From Fulvivirga ulvae (GTDB lineage Bacteria > Bacteroidota > Bacteroidia > Cytophagales > Cyclobacteriaceae): a stretch of 64,000 nt of DNA. Both the position numbers and the translations under genes were made by a program. Below the pieces are notes generated by a model. It had not been told where the DNA came from. It made no database searches and was given only the letters and a program-made list of their open reading frames with translations. The DNA lies in contig NZ_CP089981.1 in assembly GCF_021389975.1 (NCBI RefSeq), positions 1 through 64,000 on the forward strand, given 5' to 3'. Shown piece after piece: positions 18,333-26,500 of the stretch (position 1 is its first letter; every line of letters starts with the position of its first letter).

Positions 18333-19226
18333 TTACTCACCAGCCACCAACTTCATATTCTCCACCACCACCATCATCCCTCCGGGAGCATTGAGCCTGA
18401 TACTTTTATAATTCCCTTCCACCAGGTAATCAATAAGCTTTAACCCCGAGTATGCAGACTTCTCCAGTAGCCGTACGCTGCCATCAGGAAGGCTTACTTC
18501 AATGGTATTGTATTCTCCGGAACTTATGATTTGCAATACTTTTAGCTCAACGGTCGAGAACAAATCGATTTCATTGATAATAAGCCCGACTTTCGGGTGA
18601 GCGAAGAACTCCCTGATGATCCTGGTGAGGGAAATATTAAAATGACTTTCATAAAGGATCTTCTCTCTAAGTTCTTCGGGATAAATGCTGACATCGTTAT
18701 TAAACAACGGGAGCCAACCACCATCACCAAATATCAGCAGGTTGACAGGCTCTTTGCTAAAAATGGCTTCGCTGACCAACAGCTGAAATAGGTTGAACTG
18801 TTTACTGGCTTTTTTTCTTTTTACCCCAATCTTAATAACCTCAATCAGCTCGGTCATAGAAGAACCATCGCCCCAATCATCCATCAACTCCTGCTCCATG
18901 CGAATAAGGCGCTTCATAATCAGAAAGTCTACATGGTAGAAAAGCTCTTTTTTCGTGCGTTTAAGTACCTTGCTTTTTATGCCAATGCCTTGAATATCAT
19001 CCAACACCCTAATCCATACGAATTCAAGGAAATTAAACCTTCGATGAATGCCTTTGTTTTTTCTGGGGGTTATGATTAACTTTTTCGAATCCCACGTATC
19101 TATGGTACGATTATGCACGCCTGTATCCGTGACAGAAAGTATAGGCTCCGAATTGAAAAGGCGATTAAATTGAATGGCCTTTACCGTGCCTGCAATTGAA
19201 AAAATATTTTCCAGTTTTTGTAGCAT
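18333..19226 (-). CDS. MerR-like DNA-binding protein with an uncharacterised C-terminal half
   Basis: The first 90 residues hold a MerR-like winged helix: RTIDTWDSKKLIITPRKNKG then RRFNFLEFVWIRVLDDIQGIG. The remainder (about 200 residues) is helical and ends in beta strands (VEVSLPDGSVRLLEKSAYS); I do not recognise it. An upstream in-frame start at 19283 exists, but it would translate through a perfect palindrome, so the methionine at 19226 is preferred. Neighbours are a divergent tiny lipoprotein and the HxlR gene; the target is unknown. It is probably self-regulated through the palindrome next to its start. Confidence 0.65.
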   Translation of the reverse strand: MLQKLENIFSIAGTVKAIQFNRLFNSEPILSVTDTGVHNRTIDTWDSKKLIITPRKNKGIHRRFNFLEFVWIRVLDDIQGIGIKSKVLKRTKKELFYHVDFLIMKRLIRMEQELMDDWGDGSSMTELIEVIKIGVKRKKASKQFNLFQLLVSEAIFSKEPVNLLIFGDGGWLPLFNNDVSIYPEELREKILYESHFNISLTRIIREFFAHPKVGLIINEIDLFSTVELKVLQIISSGEYNTIEVSLPDGSVRLLEKSAYSGLKLIDYLVEGNYKSIRLNAPGGMMVVVENMKLVAGE

Positions 19227-19229
19227 AAA

Positions 19230-19256
19230 GCAAAAATACAAAAAATGTATTTTTGC
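19230..19256. promoter_or_regulatory. Palindromic operator next to the MerR-like gene start
   Basis: Perfect 11-bp arms GCAAAAATACA (19230-19240) and TGTATTTTTGC (19246-19256) with a 5-bp A spacer. On the minus strand the sequence TATTTTTG (19231-19238) fits TAnnTTTG, so the promoter of the MerR-like gene appears embedded in the dyad. The start codon is only a few bases away, implying a very short leader. Confidence 0.5.
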
Positions 19257-19580
19257 TTTTGCATTTATGGGATTTTGTGTCATTTTAATAAGAAATAACC
19301 TGTTTACATGTATAACCTAGTAAATAATGTACTCGTGAATTAGATTTTGGCTCAACCACCAGATGTAATTTTTTCTTCAAGTTTTTAATATATCTAAACG
19401 AAACAATCTCCTAAAAACAGTATTAGTACACCAGTTTAATAGACTCTGAAAAAATTAATTAATATCTAATATCCATATTTCAAAAGCACTTACGAAATAT
19501 GAGTACATCGAAGCTTGGCAAACATAGAATAATTGCAACAGCTTAATTACCAACGTAATTAACACCGTTAAGTCACATGA

Positions 19581-19588
19581 TATATTTG
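19581..19588 (+). promoter_or_regulatory. -7 promoter element for the small lipoprotein gene
   Basis: TATATTTG is an exact TAnnTTTG match 47 bp before the start at 19636. No convincing TTG -33 element lies 19-21 bp upstream. The remaining sequence between 19257 and 19580 is AT-rich with no gene or repeat that I can see. Confidence 0.4.
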
Positions 19589-19635
19589 TCCTGAAACCCC
19601 TACGTTTGTAACTGAAAATCAAAATGTAAATAACC

Positions 19636-19794
19636 ATGAATGCCAAAAAACTCTTAATGATCGTTCTGTTTGCAACCTTCGGAAGTCTTTTAATGTCTTG
19701 CAGTGAGGAAGAGGTTGAGCCAACTATAGAATTTCCAAAAGCGCTTGCAACGGAAGGAGATAAGGGGCATGAGGAAGGTCCAGGAGGTCTATAA
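19636..19794 (+). CDS. 52-residue lipoprotein
   Basis: A short gene encoding a complete lipoprotein signal (KKLLMIVLFATFGSLLMSC, cysteine at residue 19) and then a 34-residue acidic tail (SEEEVEPTIEF) ending in a glycine-rich stretch (EEGPGGL). The product would be a lipid-anchored peptide facing the periplasm or cell surface. It precedes the TPR lipoprotein by 138 bp on the same strand. A matching -7 promoter element lies at 19581. The family is unknown; the signal sequence makes it credible despite its size. Confidence 0.6.
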   Translation: MNAKKLLMIVLFATFGSLLMSCSEEEVEPTIEFPKALATEGDKGHEEGPGGL

Positions 19795-19932
19795 GTGATG
19801 AAGTAAAAACAAGATATGGAAATTTTTATCGTACTTATGTAAGGTTTAGGTCCAAAAAAATAAATTGGATATAAAAGAATATGTCCACTTTTGCTTAGAT
19901 GAAATTATTCTAATCAATCTCTAAATATTTTT

Positions 19933-21282
19933 ATGTTGACTCCTAAACCTGCTATAGTACTCCTACTCTTTTTTCTATTAATTTCCTGTAACAACGACGA
20001 AGCAGATCCTCTAAAGAAAGCCTCTGAGGATCAGGAGTTAGAATCTACCTTTGAAAAATTTCAAAACCAATTTACAGATCGTGAAGTAGCTTATAATTTA
20101 CTTGCCCGTGTTAAAACTGTAGCCGAAGCCAAGGGCAATTACGAATATCTGGCCAAGTACTACGCTGGCTATGGTTACTTGAAAAGACAGGAACTGCATT
20201 ATGATCAGGCTGTTACATCTTATCAACAGGCTTTAGAACTGTATGAGGATTTAGGTGACTCTCTTCATCAAGGTTGGGTGCTTAATAACTTAGGTTATGT
20301 TTTTCGATTAGGCAATATGCCCGAGCAGGCGCTAACCTATTTTTACCAAGCTGAGGGTTATTATGAAGGTATAAGCAGGCAGGATAAACTTATCGGCCTT
20401 TATGAAAATATCGGGTTGATCTTTTTAGACCATGATGATTATGAAGTCGCTGAAAAGTATCTGCAAAAAGGATTATATCTCAGTCAAAAGTATGACAATA
20501 GTGGAAAGATAGCTGTTTTTAACAACCTCTATGGGAAACTATATTTTAAACAGGGTGACTATGACTTGGCAAGAACATGGTATCTAAAAGCTTTAGAATT
20601 TGTGCAAGATAACCTTCAAAGAGCTTATACTTTAGGAAATATTGGAGAATCATACCTGTTGGAAAAAAAGCCTGATGCCGCAAAGGAATGGAATACCAAA
20701 GCTATGCACATAAAAGAAAGCATTGAAAATGCAGACATAAAGCCAAACCTCAACTATATGGGTATGTATCAGGCCCAAAAAGGCAAATACAAGGAGGCCT
20801 TGGCTCTGTTTGACAAAGTGGTAAAGCTTTCCGAAGACAACCTACTAGAAAAGGAAATGGCCGTTGCCATCAAGAATATCCGCGGAATATACAACGACCA
20901 AAGCCAACTTCGTGATGAAAAGGCATTCGAGAGATTGCTCTATTACTCTGACCTGTTACAACAAAGCAATGAATTGTTGTTAGAACTGCAGAAGGAGCTT
21001 AGGACACTTTATGATCAAAGCCTGATCAAAAAGGGAGTAGCAGACTATGCTGACTTGGTTGAAAAGAAAAAGCAAGAGGAACAGAAGGCTATGATACAGA
21101 CAGGTTCCGGCGCGTTTATCATGCTAACTTTGGTTCTCGTGTTTTTCGGTGTAAAAAAACTTAGGAGAGTAAGCCTGCAGCGTGAGACCTACAGGACCAA
21201 AATTGATCAGGATAAAAAGATGGCCAAAGAATTAAAAGAAGAAATGATCCAAAGGGGTATTTTAGAAAGCGCAGAATCTTAA
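19933..21282 (+). CDS. TPR-repeat lipoprotein with a C-terminal membrane helix
   Basis: A 449-residue protein. It starts with a lipoprotein signal (LLLFFLLISCNND, cysteine at residue 19) and carries at least five tetratricopeptide repeats between residues about 70 and 300 (for example YDQAVTSYQQALELYEDLGD, VAEKYLQKGLYLSQKYDN). A helical stretch (residues about 330-385) is followed by one transmembrane helix (GSGAFIMLTLVLVFFGVKKL) and a short basic coiled tail. This is the sensor half of Bacteroidota TPR-kinase or TPR-LuxR regulators, but no output domain is attached. An adjacent convergent XRE gene is the only regulator nearby. Signalling or scaffolding outside the cytoplasm is likely. Confidence 0.7.
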   Translation: MLTPKPAIVLLLFFLLISCNNDEADPLKKASEDQELESTFEKFQNQFTDREVAYNLLARVKTVAEAKGNYEYLAKYYAGYGYLKRQELHYDQAVTSYQQALELYEDLGDSLHQGWVLNNLGYVFRLGNMPEQALTYFYQAEGYYEGISRQDKLIGLYENIGLIFLDHDDYEVAEKYLQKGLYLSQKYDNSGKIAVFNNLYGKLYFKQGDYDLARTWYLKALEFVQDNLQRAYTLGNIGESYLLEKKPDAAKEWNTKAMHIKESIENADIKPNLNYMGMYQAQKGKYKEALALFDKVVKLSEDNLLEKEMAVAIKNIRGIYNDQSQLRDEKAFERLLYYSDLLQQSNELLLELQKELRTLYDQSLIKKGVADYADLVEKKKQEEQKAMIQTGSGAFIMLTLVLVFFGVKKLRRVSLQRETYRTKIDQDKKMAKELKEEMIQRGILESAES

Positions 21283-21289
21283 ATTAAAA

Positions 21290-21775
21290 TCAGTTCGTAA
21301 ATGACTCCATTTGCTCAATGTATTTGCCGATTTTCTTGATGACGGGCTTAATGTTTTCAAGCTCGTCTTTGTATTTCTGAGCATCCTTTTGCCAGGTTTT
21401 GACCTGGCCCTTTAAATCTTGTATTTCTGCTTTTGCTTTATCGATTATTTCAAGGGCCTTCATCGACAGGGTAGAAGAGTTAGTGGCTGCCAACTCCTTA
21501 AATTCTGCTATTTGTACCTCCAGAGAGCGAGTATCACTATGTTGTTGCTTTAGTTCATTGGATGAGAAAAACAACTCATCAGTAGAAATCCCAAAAATAC
21601 GAGCCAAAACCGGCACATAGTTAACCGGGATTTTGCGTTTCCCATTTTCATACCGGGAAATAGCGTGCCTATCGCACGATTCACCTGTTATTTCCTCTAT
21701 TTTCTTCCCAAGGTCAGCCTGGGACAAATCATTTAAAGTACGAAAATGTAAAACTTTTTCGCTAATTGTTGTCAT
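21290..21775 (-). CDS. XRE family helix-turn-helix regulator with coiled-coil tail
   Basis: A 161-residue protein counted from the methionine at 21775; a longer start at 21814 is possible but crosses the promoter region. Residues 1-65 hold the HTH (SQADLGKKIEEITGESCDRHAISRYENGKRKIP), with the second helix pair typical of XRE proteins. Residues about 70-160 are a predicted coiled coil (AKAEIQDLKGQVKTWQKDAQ) that may mediate dimerisation. It ends 7 bp from the convergent TPR gene and is divergent from the gene at 21840. The dyad at 21809-21822 between them is a plausible operator. Confidence 0.8.
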   Translation of the reverse strand: MTTISEKVLHFRTLNDLSQADLGKKIEEITGESCDRHAISRYENGKRKIPVNYVPVLARIFGISTDELFFSSNELKQQHSDTRSLEVQIAEFKELAATNSSTLSMKALEIIDKAKAEIQDLKGQVKTWQKDAQKYKDELENIKPVIKKIGKYIEQMESFTN

Positions 21776-21822
21776 TTCGATCACAATTATTATATATTTG
21801 TAAAGTAGGATCAAAATTGATC
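21766..21822 (+). promoter_or_regulatory. Divergent promoter region with GATC-type dyad
   Basis: TATATTTG at 21793-21800 is an exact -7 match, with TTG at 21769-21771 about 21 bp upstream, directing transcription rightward. Just downstream lies GATCAAAATTGATC (21809-21822; arms GATCAA/TTGATC), and TTTCGATCAC occurs at 21775-21784. The dyad would sit at the transcription start, well placed for repression by the adjacent XRE protein. Confidence 0.5.
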
Positions 21823-21839
21823 ATACGGATATCCAATTC

Positions 21840-22274
21840 ATGTGCTGCCAAAAGCAGCAAATCAAATATATGCAAATAAAACCAATTGCCATGTACCGTT
21901 CATTAAAACCTCCGACACTGGAAATGGGTAAGGCAACACCCCATTTAATCTCTGTAAAAAAAGCATTTAACCACATCGAAAGAACTCCACTCTGCTGGCT
22001 TGCCCATGAAGATTTAGAGGAGTTTTTTGATGGAAACAGTGTATGCAGTGGACTGACTTTCCATGTAATAAACGGAAAGATAGTTTTCATTGCTGATACT
22101 CAGAAAGAGCCTGTTGCTGTTGTTCATTTCGATCAAGCGATTGGGTTCGAAAGGCCAAAAATCACGACTATAGTAGAACCATCCGAAAACATGAGTGTCA
22201 GACGCAACAGAAAGCCTATCCGTTATTCTTTAGGGTACCTTAAAGAGAAATTATCCAGGGTTAGGCGACGCTAA
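21840..22274 (+). CDS. Small basic protein of unknown function
   Basis: A 144-residue protein, basic at the C-terminus (LKEKLSRVRRR). The middle contains a strand-rich section, FHVINGKIVFIADTQKEP. Either the start at 21840 or the methionine at 21870 (MQIKPIAMY) is possible. It lies downstream of a good -7 promoter and a dyad, and leads a string of small same-strand genes that runs up to the RHS gene. No family is recognised. The opposite strand also has an open frame, but promoter and spacing favour this one. Confidence 0.45.
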   Translation: MCCQKQQIKYMQIKPIAMYRSLKPPTLEMGKATPHLISVKKAFNHIERTPLCWLAHEDLEEFFDGNSVCSGLTFHVINGKIVFIADTQKEPVAVVHFDQAIGFERPKITTIVEPSENMSVRRNRKPIRYSLGYLKEKLSRVRRR

Positions 22275-22282
22275 CAGCAATC

Positions 22283-22498
22283 GTGGGAATACCACTTATC
22301 ATTTGGCGGCTCATGCAGTTGGAGGATTTAATTGCCTCCAAAAGTACAGGGACATTGGAAGAGCTTGCCGCGAAACTTGAAATGAATACCGAATTAACGA
22401 AAGCATATATAGGAAGCCTGGCAGAAATGAGGGAATGCAAAATTGAGTACGATGCCAGGTGTTCAAGCTTTGTCTTTGTTGGCCCTAATTGGGTTTAG
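22283..22498 (+). CDS. Short helix-turn-helix protein
   Basis: A 71-residue protein, or 61 residues if it starts at the methionine at 22313. It reads as a single HTH/winged-helix unit: LEDLIASKSTGTLEELAAKLEMNTELTKAYIGSL, followed by a hairpin (CKIEYDARCSSFVF). This is the pattern of HTH_11/DeoR-like N-terminal domains used alone. A related unit is encoded 69 bp downstream. No effector domain is present. It may bind DNA near the RHS locus or be part of a regulatory relay; that is an inference. Confidence 0.5.
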   Translation: MGIPLIIWRLMQLEDLIASKSTGTLEELAAKLEMNTELTKAYIGSLAEMRECKIEYDARCSSFVFVGPNWV

Positions 22499-22511
22499 GT
22501 TGACGGGTGAC

Positions 22512-22537
22512 GGGAGGTGCAGTAAACTGTACCTCCC
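22512..22537. terminator. Stable hairpin between two small HTH genes
   Basis: Arms GGGAGGTGCAG (22512-22522) and CTGTACCTCCC (22527-22537) pair with one mismatch around a 4-nt loop. No run of T follows, so this may be an attenuator or mRNA-processing signal rather than a classical terminator. Confidence 0.4.
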
Positions 22538-22566
22538 CAATGCCTTAACTGATTTACAGATCGAAA

Positions 22567-22812
22567 ATGAAGGAATGTATATTTTTAGAGCGCATAGAGC
22601 GCATGGACAAGCTCATTCAAAGGCGTAGTGCCGGAAGAGCAGAAGACCTTGCCAGAAGGCTGGATATATCCACCAGAAGCGTATTCAATATGCTCAGGAT
22701 TATGAAACAGGACTTCAATGCCCCGATCGTATTTGACAGAGGCCTGAACACCTACAGATATAAAACCGAAGGCAGCATAGTGGCGGCCTTCGTAGCAAAA
22801 GAAAAAACATAA
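22567..22812 (+). CDS. Helix-turn-helix protein
   Basis: An 81-residue protein with an HTH_11-like fold: ERMDKLIQRRSAGRAEDLARRLDISTRSVFNMLRIMKQDFN, where RRLDISTRSVFNML is the recognition region, and then a strand pair FDRGLNTYRYKTEG. It resembles the gene at 22283 in layout, suggesting duplication. No C-terminal effector domain is present. It sits in the string of small genes before the RHS toxin gene and may regulate it or a neighbour; there is no direct evidence. Confidence 0.55.
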   Translation: MKECIFLERIERMDKLIQRRSAGRAEDLARRLDISTRSVFNMLRIMKQDFNAPIVFDRGLNTYRYKTEGSIVAAFVAKEKT

Positions 22813-22896
22813 CACACTCTGTCTTATGTGTTTGAGTTGGGCCATCCGCGGGGAGCAGCAAGTGTCTCTCCCGGGTGCCCATTAAACTATGAAACT

Positions 22897-23211
22897 ATGG
22901 AAAGAAAAAACAACCGATGGGAAGAATCGGTAGAACGCTATGGCCAGCTATTGGACGCCGTTAACGACCTGATCCGCCACACCAGCCAGCTGGCAAAGTC
23001 TTACGAAGACACCAACATGGGATTTGCCCACCTTATCTATGAAAAAGGCCTATACGAGATCATGAAGAAAGCCAATACCCTGCAAGACTACGAAAGAAGC
23101 TTCGAAATGATGTACTACAGCCTTAAAGGACAGGTAGAGCAACTCAAACACCTGCGAGGCGTGCTGCAAGTGATCCTGATCAAAGACCCGGTCAATATCC
23201 CGACAAACTAA
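22897..23211 (+). CDS. Helical protein of unknown function upstream of the RHS gene
   Basis: A 104-residue, highly helical protein (RWEESVERYGQLLDAVNDLIRHTSQLAK; later YERSFEMMYYSLKGQVEQLK). The frame is open further upstream to 22828, but the methionine at 22897 gives a compact start (ERKNNRWEE). It has no signal peptide, so it is cytoplasmic. It is followed 5 bp later by the next gene, which implies co-translation. The family is unknown. Confidence 0.5.
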   Translation: MERKNNRWEESVERYGQLLDAVNDLIRHTSQLAKSYEDTNMGFAHLIYEKGLYEIMKKANTLQDYERSFEMMYYSLKGQVEQLKHLRGVLQVILIKDPVNIPTN

Positions 23212-23216
23212 AGTAC

Positions 23217-23474
23217 ATGAGGATTTTTGATTACACCCACCGGCTTAAAGGCAACTACTTTATCTATGTGAAGGACAAAGTAGTACTCATGGACACAGAA
23301 TACCAGTCCCTCAGACCGTCGAGTTTTTCCTTAAGGCTGTTTTTTCGCCTGAAGCGCTGGCAGCTATATGAAATACCTCCTGGGAGTGCCCTATATCAGG
23401 ATTTATTGACAGACTATATACAACTCGTTGATAATCTAATATTTATGAATAAATCGCAGTTTAAGTATGATTAA
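23217..23474 (+). CDS. Small protein of unknown function
   Basis: An 85-residue protein that starts 5 bp after the previous gene. The first half is strand-rich (FDYTHRLKGNYFIYVKDKVVLMDTEYQ), then a basic helix (SFSLRLFFRLKRWQLYEIPPG) and a hydrophobic helical tail. No signal sequence. It is the last gene before the RHS toxin, 75 bp ahead. No family is recognised. Confidence 0.45.
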   Translation: MRIFDYTHRLKGNYFIYVKDKVVLMDTEYQSLRPSSFSLRLFFRLKRWQLYEIPPGSALYQDLLTDYIQLVDNLIFMNKSQFKYD

Positions 23475-23549
23475 ACTTATTTAAACTATAAAAATTATAT
23501 CTATATTCGCCATCCCCAAAATTAAATTTATCTCAACCTTTAATTAATC

Positions 23550-26500
23550 ATGAAACCTACGAAATTCCTGATTGCATTACTCTTTTGTGCATTATCCATA
23601 GACGCTATTGCCCAGGGCGATGCCCCAACACAAGCCCCGGAAGCGGGCTTTCAGCTTGGCAGCGACATTACTGGTGGTGCCGTAAGCGCTGTCAACCTGT
23701 TTACAGGAGAAGTCAGTTTTCCTTTAAACCTCGTATCCCTTCCCGGTCAAAACGGGATTTCCCCCAATGTCAGCATATCTTATAATTCCGCAGGTGTCAG
23801 CCGGCAAGCTGCGGTTTGGAACAGGGACGCTCCCGCCGGGGTGATCGGCTTGAGCTGGCAGATGGATTTCCCGAAAATCATTGTAGATCACAAACAAACC
23901 GGTACGCGGGAAGATGATGATTTTTACCTGATGGATGGCGGGGTCAGCCAAAAACTTGTACTGACCAGGAACGGTGCTACCCAGCATTACACTACAGAAC
24001 AAAAATCAGCGACAGCCATAACTTATAACCCTGCGCTTGAAGAATGGAAGGTAATAAGCGGAGATGGCGTGATCATGACTTTCGGTAATAAAAACAGCAA
24101 CCGGAATACTATCCAGTGGGTTGTAAAGCATGGTAATTGGATTGGCAGCAGCACACGCAGCACTAATTCCTCATCGATGGCCTATATCTGGAACTTGTCC
24201 GAAACCCAAAACCGCCTCGGCGATAAAATGACATTCCGCTATGAAGAAGCAAATCAGTTAGCCGGTGGCAAAAAACAAACAGAGACTTCCTATCTCAGCC
24301 AGATCGCCGGGCCGACAGGCGCTAAGATCAATTTTATCTATGCCGATAAGCAGGCGGGCGAATATGTAGAACCTCATCAGGAAAAGGCCGAACCGGATGC
24401 CTACCAGGAAGTTTATCAAAAAAGATACCTGCACCATATCGATGTGATCAACCCCTATGGCTTAAAGCTGAATACCGTGGGCTTTACCTACGAGTTGCTC
24501 GGGGCAGGGCATAGCACCAAACGCTTATTAACTTCAATTAAATCCACCAACAGCTTCGGAGAAACCTCGCCCGGTATTGCGTTTGAATATGAGCGTTCAG
24601 GTGGCCTCATAGGCAAAATATCCTCTATCACCGGGGCTATGGGGGGCAAAGTCAATTACCATTATGCACCGGTTACGCTTTCACATTCGGAGCGTTTTAA
24701 GAGTATAACAGCACCCGCCGGTTATGGGGCTCCTTCGGTATGGCAGGGCAATAATTTTGTGCTGGCGGGCTGGCATGAGCTGGATGCTGACGGCAAAGCC
24801 AAAAAATCCGGTGCGGCATTCAAGCTACAGGCCCACACATGGGATGGAAGATGGATCAGCCGGGATATCTTTAATATCAACAACGTAGTTTATGAATATG
24901 GAAGCTACAGGGATATCCAGGTCGTGGCTATGGGGGATTACTTTGCCTTTCTGAAAAAGACATCCAGCCAAAGCTATTCTTTTTATGCGTATCATAAAGA
25001 CCCGCAGCGCCCCGGCGAATGGGTAAGCTTCGGGCAAAGCTTTGACTTAGGCGGCGGACAGCCCACCCTGATGGGAGGAGATAACTTCGTGGCCGTGGGA
25101 GAGCGTGAAGATGGTGACCTGCACATCATCACCTGGGATGGTCACGGTTGGGAGAAAAAGGTTATAGCCTATGCAGGCAATAAAGAGGTGTTTAACTACA
25201 CGGCTGCCAACAACTACATCATCCGGCATAGCACCTACGGCAGCGATGATGTGGAACTATACCATGTTAATGGTAAGCGGGAGTGGACGCGCAGCAAATT
25301 TCCTGAAACTTATGAAGTGGATACACATCCCGACGATTTGGTACGTTGGTACGCCTCCAACTCTTTTGCTGTATTGATCGGTGAAAGCTTATTTCTAAAC
25401 AGCAACAAGTTTATCTTTAATTGGGACGGGAATTACAATGTCAACCAGCGAACCGACATAGACATACAGGACAATGATGCCATTATAAATATCGTAGGAA
25501 ATGACCTGGTTGCCTTTAAATTTCCTCAAACGCAGATCAAGGCCTACCGCTATGACGGCGGGCAGTGGAGAAGTACTTCGGGCATGCAATATATATATGC
25601 TGCCTTCAGCGCCCCTTCCTACGGTGAGGATATCATTCTTTATACTGATAAGGATAGCGGTATTGGAAAGCGCAATATTTATAATCCCAACACGAGTACC
25701 TGGAGTGGAAGTGTAAATTTAAGCAGTAGTGGCTACCAGCAAATGGCCGGGCCTGATGGTCTGTTTTATAACAACTATAAATTTTACAAACGTAAGGCTG
25801 ATGGCACCGTATCGCAGCTGGCAACAACTTCTAATACCTCTTTGCGTGGCAAGCCCCATTACGGCATCGGCATGGAACCTTTCGCCATCTACACGTCAGG
25901 AAGTGACAGCTATATCCAAAAGTTTGATAATGGCGAAGATGCAGGATTGATCACACTAACAGGCCGGAAAATAGATGGCCCTCCCTGCGATGGCTTTAAC
26001 CTGCTTTCCCGCCAATATGTTAACGGACAGATCATTGCTTCATATAACGGCAGTTGTCCTGACCGGGCAACGAACCTGCAACTTAGCTACCTGGCAGATG
26101 GTCAGGTTTCAGGGCAGATTACGCGACAGGTGGTCAGCAAAGTAGAGGTCAATGACGGGTACCAATCAAGATATACAGCCTTTAGCTATACCACTAACAC
26201 GGCCAAGGCGGATGTGAGCGGTATAACCGCGCAGTTTAATAAGGCAAGGGTTATTCCGGGAAGTAGTAGCGCTTCATCCACGCCATACGGTTATACGGAC
26301 ACGTATTTCTTTAATGGGTTAAGCTCTGAGGAAAGCAGCCTTCCGTTTCCGGATGAACAGGCCAACCCCGGTTTTAATTTAGGCACATTGATGGGGACGG
26401 CTTATGCTGCTTACGGCTATGATAAGGAAGGTAATAACGTTTCGGTCAGCAAAACCACCTATAAAGGATTTTTATACCTTAATTATAATGAGGCCGGAGG

